A stretch of 8,119 bases of DNA, taken from contig JAJYKO010000208.1 in assembly GCA_021788565.1 (NCBI GenBank), forward strand, positions 1 through 8,119, in the 5' to 3' direction. Numbering within the stretch: position 1 is the stretch's first letter; each line of letters opens with the position of its first letter. Below the pieces are notes generated by a model, which saw only the letters and a list, made by a program, of their open reading frames with translations, ran no database searches and had not been told where the DNA came from. This document shows positions 5,294 through 8,119 of this stretch, one piece after another. The position numbers and the translations under genes were made by a program. The stretch comes from Chloroflexota bacterium (GTDB taxonomy: Bacteria; Chloroflexota; UBA6077).

Positions 5294-7939
5294 GTGCCTT
5301 TCGCAATCGACAACCCCCTGGCTCTCGTTCTCTTGCTGGCCCTGCCCGTCGTCTACCTGCTCGGGAGGGATCGCCTCTCGCTCATGTCGCCGTGGCGACG
5401 GAGGGCGGTCCTGACGATGCGGTTGGCTTCCATGGGCGCAGTTGTCCTTGCTCTGGCCGGACCGAGCATGCCTGTGAGCAACAACTCCATGTCGGTGGTT
5501 TTCCTGCTGGACCAATCCGGCAGCATCACTCCAGCAACTCAGGCCGCCAACCAGGAGTGGGTGAGCAAGGCCATAAGCCACATGGGGAACGGAGACAGGG
5601 CTGCCGTGGTCAGCTTCGCCGGTAATGCCAGGGTATCCAGGCAGTTGGGTAGCGAGAAGCAGTTGAACCTGACCTCATCGCCAGCCCAGATGGCGCAGGG
5701 GACCGACCTGCCCGCTGCACTGAAGATGGCCTCTGGTCTTCTGCCGCCTTCCGGTCTGAGAAAGGTTGTCCTACTGTCTGACGGGTGGGACACCGTGGGA
5801 CAAACCCAGGATGCCGTGCGTTCCTTGCCCACTGGCACACAGCTGGACGTCTACCCGAGGCCGGCCATGGAGGGACAGCCGGAGATACTGGTGGAATCGG
5901 TGTCGGTGCCCTCGTACATACGGGAAGGAGACAGCTTCGACGTAAGCGCTGTGGTTGGTAGCAACCACGAGGGCTCCACGCAGGTGAGCGTGGCAGTCGA
6001 TGGCGCACAGACGGGGAGTTGGAAGATTCAAATCGCCCCCGGCGCTAACCTGGTGACTATGCCGCAGAAGCCGCTCCCCTTAGGCTTTCACTCTATCCGG
6101 GTCGACGTGTCAGGTGGCGGGGACACCGTTGCCGAAAACAACTGGGGCAGCGGCTACGTAGTGGTGAAACAGAGAGGTCAGGTGCTATTGGTCGACACCC
6201 AGCAGGGCGGCAGCACCAGCCTCAAACAGGAGTTGGTGGGATCCGGGCTGGCTGTGGATGAAATCCCCATCTCTGCCTTCCCCGTAAGCATGGCCCAGTT
6301 GCTTCAGTTCGACAGCGTTGTCCTGGACAACGTGTCGGCGAGGGCAATCTCGCTCGACCAGATGAAGCTGTTGGACTCCTTCGTCAAGGACCACGGACGC
6401 GGCCTGTTCGTCGCTGGCGGATTGAACAGCTACGGCCTCGGCAGCTACAGCAGTAGTTCGCTGGAGCAGATGCTCCCTGTCTCTTCCAACTCGCCGATAA
6501 CGCAGCAGCGGGGCGAAATGGCACTCATGCTCGTGATCGACAAGTCCGGCAGCATGGATGAGTCTAACAACGGGGTGACCAAAATAGCCATGGCCAGGGA
6601 GGCAGCTATTCAGGCGGCCGGAGCACTCAAGCCTAACGACCAGATCGGTGTACTCGCCTTCGACACCGACTCTCAATGGATCGTGCCGATGGAGCGGGTG
6701 GGCGGCAATATCAGTGATGTCCGTAACCGAATCTCGCAGCTTCAGTCAAGCGGCGGGACCGACATCTACTCGGCTCTGAGAGCGGCTTACATCAGGATGC
6801 AGTCCGTACAAGCTACCGAGAAGCATATCATCCTGCTCACGGACGGCCAGTCCTGGAAGGGCCCATATCAGGCGCTTGTCCAGAACATGAACCAGGACCA
6901 TATCACTCTGTCCACCATAGCGATCGGCAGCGATGCCGATACGGCATGGCTCTCAGAGCTGGCCAAACTTGGCGATGGCCGGTACTACTTTACAAACAAG
7001 TTCTCAGACATCCCGCAGATCGTCATCCGCGAGGTGAACGCGGCCACCAGGGTCTCCAAGGTGGAAGGGCAGGTTGATCCACAACTCGCCTCTCCAAGCC
7101 CGATACTCAGGGGCATGGGTCAGGGGACGTTGCCTCAACTGAGCGGATATGTGGCCACCACGCCGAAGGATGCAGCGACCACCGTGCTGAAGTCCGCCAG
7201 GGGAGATCCACTCCTGGCCCAGTGGCAATACGGCCTTGGAAGAGTGGTGGCCTGGACCTCGGACACGGAGGGGATGTGGAGTTCCTCCTGGGTCAACCAG
7301 CCGCAGTTCAGCCGAGTGTGGGATCAGTCCGTGCGCTGGTCGATGGCACCGCCGATAAATAGGAGCTTGCAGGTGAGCACCCAGGTGGACGGCGACAAGG
7401 CTACCATCTCGGTGGACAGCGTCGATCAGAATGGGCTCTTCATCAACCTGGCCAGCACTAAGGCGCAGATCACGGCCCCGGACGGCAGTAAGAGTGAGGT
7501 TCAGCTCCAGCAGACGGCGGCTGGCCACTATGAGGCCATCGTTCCCGCGACCAAGTCCGGCATCTACAGGGTGGACGTGTCGCAGCTTCTCCAAGGGCAG
7601 ACAACTCCGGCTCTGGAAACCAGCGGGTTCGCGGTTTCCAGTTCCCCCGAGTTTCGCCAACTGGGAAGCAACGACGCCCTGCTGAAGGAGTTGGCGGCCA
7701 TGACCGGTGGGCGGTCGATAGCCGCCCCATCCGAAGCATTCAGTCGGGAAGGGATGCCTCCCACCAGCGGCTGGCAACCCCTCTGGAGCTATTTGCTGGC
7801 ATTTGCCCTCCTGATGCTTCCGCTTGAGGTCGCCGTAAGGCGTATCAGCGGGCTTCCCTTTGCCCGGAGAGGGGATTGGGACGAGAAGTCGGAGCCAGTG
7901 GATCTGGATCCGGCTGGGCGAGAGGACCGAGCCGCGTAG
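5294..7939 (+). CDS. Membrane-anchored protein with two VWA domains and a GATase-like domain
   Basis: This 881-residue protein starts at GTG, 4 nt after the previous stop. Membrane segments lie at about 6-23 and 38-57 around a basic loop (GRDRLS, PWRRR). VWA domain 1 (about 67-190) has DQSGS (D73, S75, S77), T137 in GTDLPAAL and D163 in LLSDG. Residues 295-400 form a glutamine-amidotransferase-like domain with LFVAGGLNSYGLGSY but no nucleophile cysteine, so it is presumably non-enzymatic. VWA domain 2 (about 408-585) has DKSGSM (D416, S418, S420), T489 in GGTDIYSAL and D517 in LLTDG. A beta-rich region holds YGLGRVVAWTSD (646-657). A final membrane segment at about 829-847 leads into a basic, then acidic tail. 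Both metal sites look complete. The ectodomain (58-828) is predicted to be outside, and the protein has no cysteine. The architecture is a known companion of BatA-like proteins in MoxR loci. The role is probably adhesion-like protein binding or envelope complex assembly; the partner is unknown. Confidence 0.9.
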   Translation: MPFAIDNPLALVLLLALPVVYLLGRDRLSLMSPWRRRAVLTMRLASMGAVVLALAGPSMPVSNNSMSVVFLLDQSGSITPATQAANQEWVSKAISHMGNGDRAAVVSFAGNARVSRQLGSEKQLNLTSSPAQMAQGTDLPAALKMASGLLPPSGLRKVVLLSDGWDTVGQTQDAVRSLPTGTQLDVYPRPAMEGQPEILVESVSVPSYIREGDSFDVSAVVGSNHEGSTQVSVAVDGAQTGSWKIQIAPGANLVTMPQKPLPLGFHSIRVDVSGGGDTVAENNWGSGYVVVKQRGQVLLVDTQQGGSTSLKQELVGSGLAVDEIPISAFPVSMAQLLQFDSVVLDNVSARAISLDQMKLLDSFVKDHGRGLFVAGGLNSYGLGSYSSSSLEQMLPVSSNSPITQQRGEMALMLVIDKSGSMDESNNGVTKIAMAREAAIQAAGALKPNDQIGVLAFDTDSQWIVPMERVGGNISDVRNRISQLQSSGGTDIYSALRAAYIRMQSVQATEKHIILLTDGQSWKGPYQALVQNMNQDHITLSTIAIGSDADTAWLSELAKLGDGRYYFTNKFSDIPQIVIREVNAATRVSKVEGQVDPQLASPSPILRGMGQGTLPQLSGYVATTPKDAATTVLKSARGDPLLAQWQYGLGRVVAWTSDTEGMWSSSWVNQPQFSRVWDQSVRWSMAPPINRSLQVSTQVDGDKATISVDSVDQNGLFINLASTKAQITAPDGSKSEVQLQQTAAGHYEAIVPATKSGIYRVDVSQLLQGQTTPALETSGFAVSSSPEFRQLGSNDALLKELAAMTGGRSIAAPSEAFSREGMPPTSGWQPLWSYLLAFALLMLPLEVAVRRISGLPFARRGDWDEKSEPVDLDPAGREDRAA

Positions 7940-7948
7940 AGCGCGAGT

Positions 7949-7975
7949 GGGTGAGCGGGAGGCTGGGAGAGGGGG
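7949..7975 (+). other. Canonical G-quadruplex motif
   Basis: Four G-runs occur at 7949-7951, 7957-7959, 7965-7967 and 7971-7975, with loops of 5, 5 and 3 nt. This satisfies the usual G3+N1-7 pattern on the + strand. It lies 10 nt after the operon stop codon and about 20 nt ahead of the predicted -10 box. The motif is seen directly; folding and any effect are inferred. Confidence 0.55.
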
Positions 7976-7991
7976 AGACAGAGGCCTGGGG

Positions 7992-8000
7992 TGCTATACT
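7992..8000 (+). promoter_or_regulatory. Extended -10 promoter (TGCTATACT)
   Basis: TGCTATACT matches the extended -10 consensus TGNTATAAT with one mismatch. It sits about 43 nt before the GTG of the next gene, leaving a plausible leader if transcription begins near 8007. The region 16-18 bp upstream is G-rich and has no TTGACA-like -35 box, so the extended TG would have to compensate. It suggests that the PIN gene is transcribed separately from the VWA operon. Confidence 0.5.
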
Positions 8001-8042
8001 CGCCGTCGAAGGGACTCGGCTGACGAGTTGGGGGCGACCAGC

Positions 8043-8119
8043 GTGCGACCCGCGATCCTGCTGCTGGATACCAACATTCTGCTGGACTTGCCCAGGCCGG
8101 AGAACTATCGTTTCTCCGG
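8043..8119 (+). CDS. PIN-domain protein, N-terminal fragment (3' end outside window)
   Basis: Only 25 full codons are visible, reading VRPAILLLDTNILLDLPR and then PENYRFS. The hydrophobic strand followed by LDTNILLD is the classic start of a PIN domain, where the Asp (D9) is the first metal-binding acid of the nuclease site. The GTG start has a G-rich site (8030-8034) 8 nt ahead. An in-frame TTG at 8028 is a less likely alternative. PIN proteins are ribonucleases, often toxins of toxin-antitoxin pairs but also housekeeping RNases; no antitoxin gene is seen upstream here. The fragment is too short to choose a subfamily. Its own predicted promoter suggests that it is not part of the MoxR operon. 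Confidence 0.65.
   Translation, partial: MRPAILLLDTNILLDLPRPENYRFS

Larger units (their letters stand above)
7940..8042 (+). other. Purine-rich intergenic region between the VWA locus and the PIN gene
   Basis: No coding region is supported here. The first half is G/A-rich on the + strand and contains a four-run G tract. The second half contains a promoter-like TGCTATACT and a G-rich site before the GTG at 8043. No hairpin with a T-run is visible, so termination of the VWA operon is not explained by an intrinsic terminator. Confidence 0.6.

Noticed and set aside
7004..7777. Long minus-strand open frame (257 residues) opposite the double-VWA gene
   Set aside because: It lies wholly within a well-supported gene, has no recognisable domain and has a composition typical of an antisense shadow in GC-rich DNA.
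1255..7939. A new anti-phage or MoxR-based ternary conflict system
   Set aside because: No protease, nuclease or other effector domain is fused or embedded among the MoxR/VWA genes. The set matches the common housekeeping MoxR-DUF58-VWA locus, and the PIN gene appears to have its own promoter.
8043..8119. Toxin-antitoxin module at the right edge
   Set aside because: Only 25 codons of the PIN gene are visible and no small antitoxin gene precedes it, so the toxin role cannot be supported.

Overview
The window holds a co-directional five-gene locus (all + strand) of the MoxR / DUF58 / VWA type, followed by the first codons of an unrelated PIN-domain gene. DNA is roughly 60% G+C by eye. The gene order, the BatA-type N-terminus of the third complete gene, the Gln-rich membrane protein in front of moxR and a GTAGGGGCCGG-type palindrome in a spacer all resemble what I remember of Chloroflexota genomes. 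This assignment is an inference, not proven.

Layout. Nt 2-1258: C-terminal part of a membrane protein with a Gln/Ala-rich helical region and a Gly/Ser/Pro/Gln-rich tail, cut by the left edge. Nt 1255-2244: MoxR AAA+ ATPase, overlapping the previous gene by ATGA. Nt 2245-2390: a repeat-filled spacer built of TAATAGC-like heptads in inverted arms. Nt 2391-3350: DUF58 protein with a VWA-like metal site. Nt 3351-3462: a second spacer with a heptad-like remnant and a perfect 27-bp inverted repeat. Nt 3463-5289: BatA-like membrane-anchored VWA protein. Nt 5294-7939: 881-residue protein with two VWA domains flanking a non-catalytic glutamine-amidotransferase-like domain. Nt 7940-8042: non-coding, with a G-quadruplex motif and a good extended -10 promoter. 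Nt 8043-8119: start of a PIN-domain gene, cut by the right edge.

How the genes fit together. MoxR ATPases are known to work with VWA-domain partners as chaperone-like pairs that remodel or activate other complexes, often through metal binding. Here MoxR and DUF58 look soluble and cytoplasmic. By charge bias around their membrane segments, the other three proteins appear to place their large domains outside the membrane. Those three proteins contain no cysteine in about 1,900 residues. No specific client can be named from the window. This is a recognisable family locus and I see no clearly new system. The most interesting points are the cysteine-free ectodomains, the inside/outside split, and the two kinds of repeat element that occupy the operon's two spacers.
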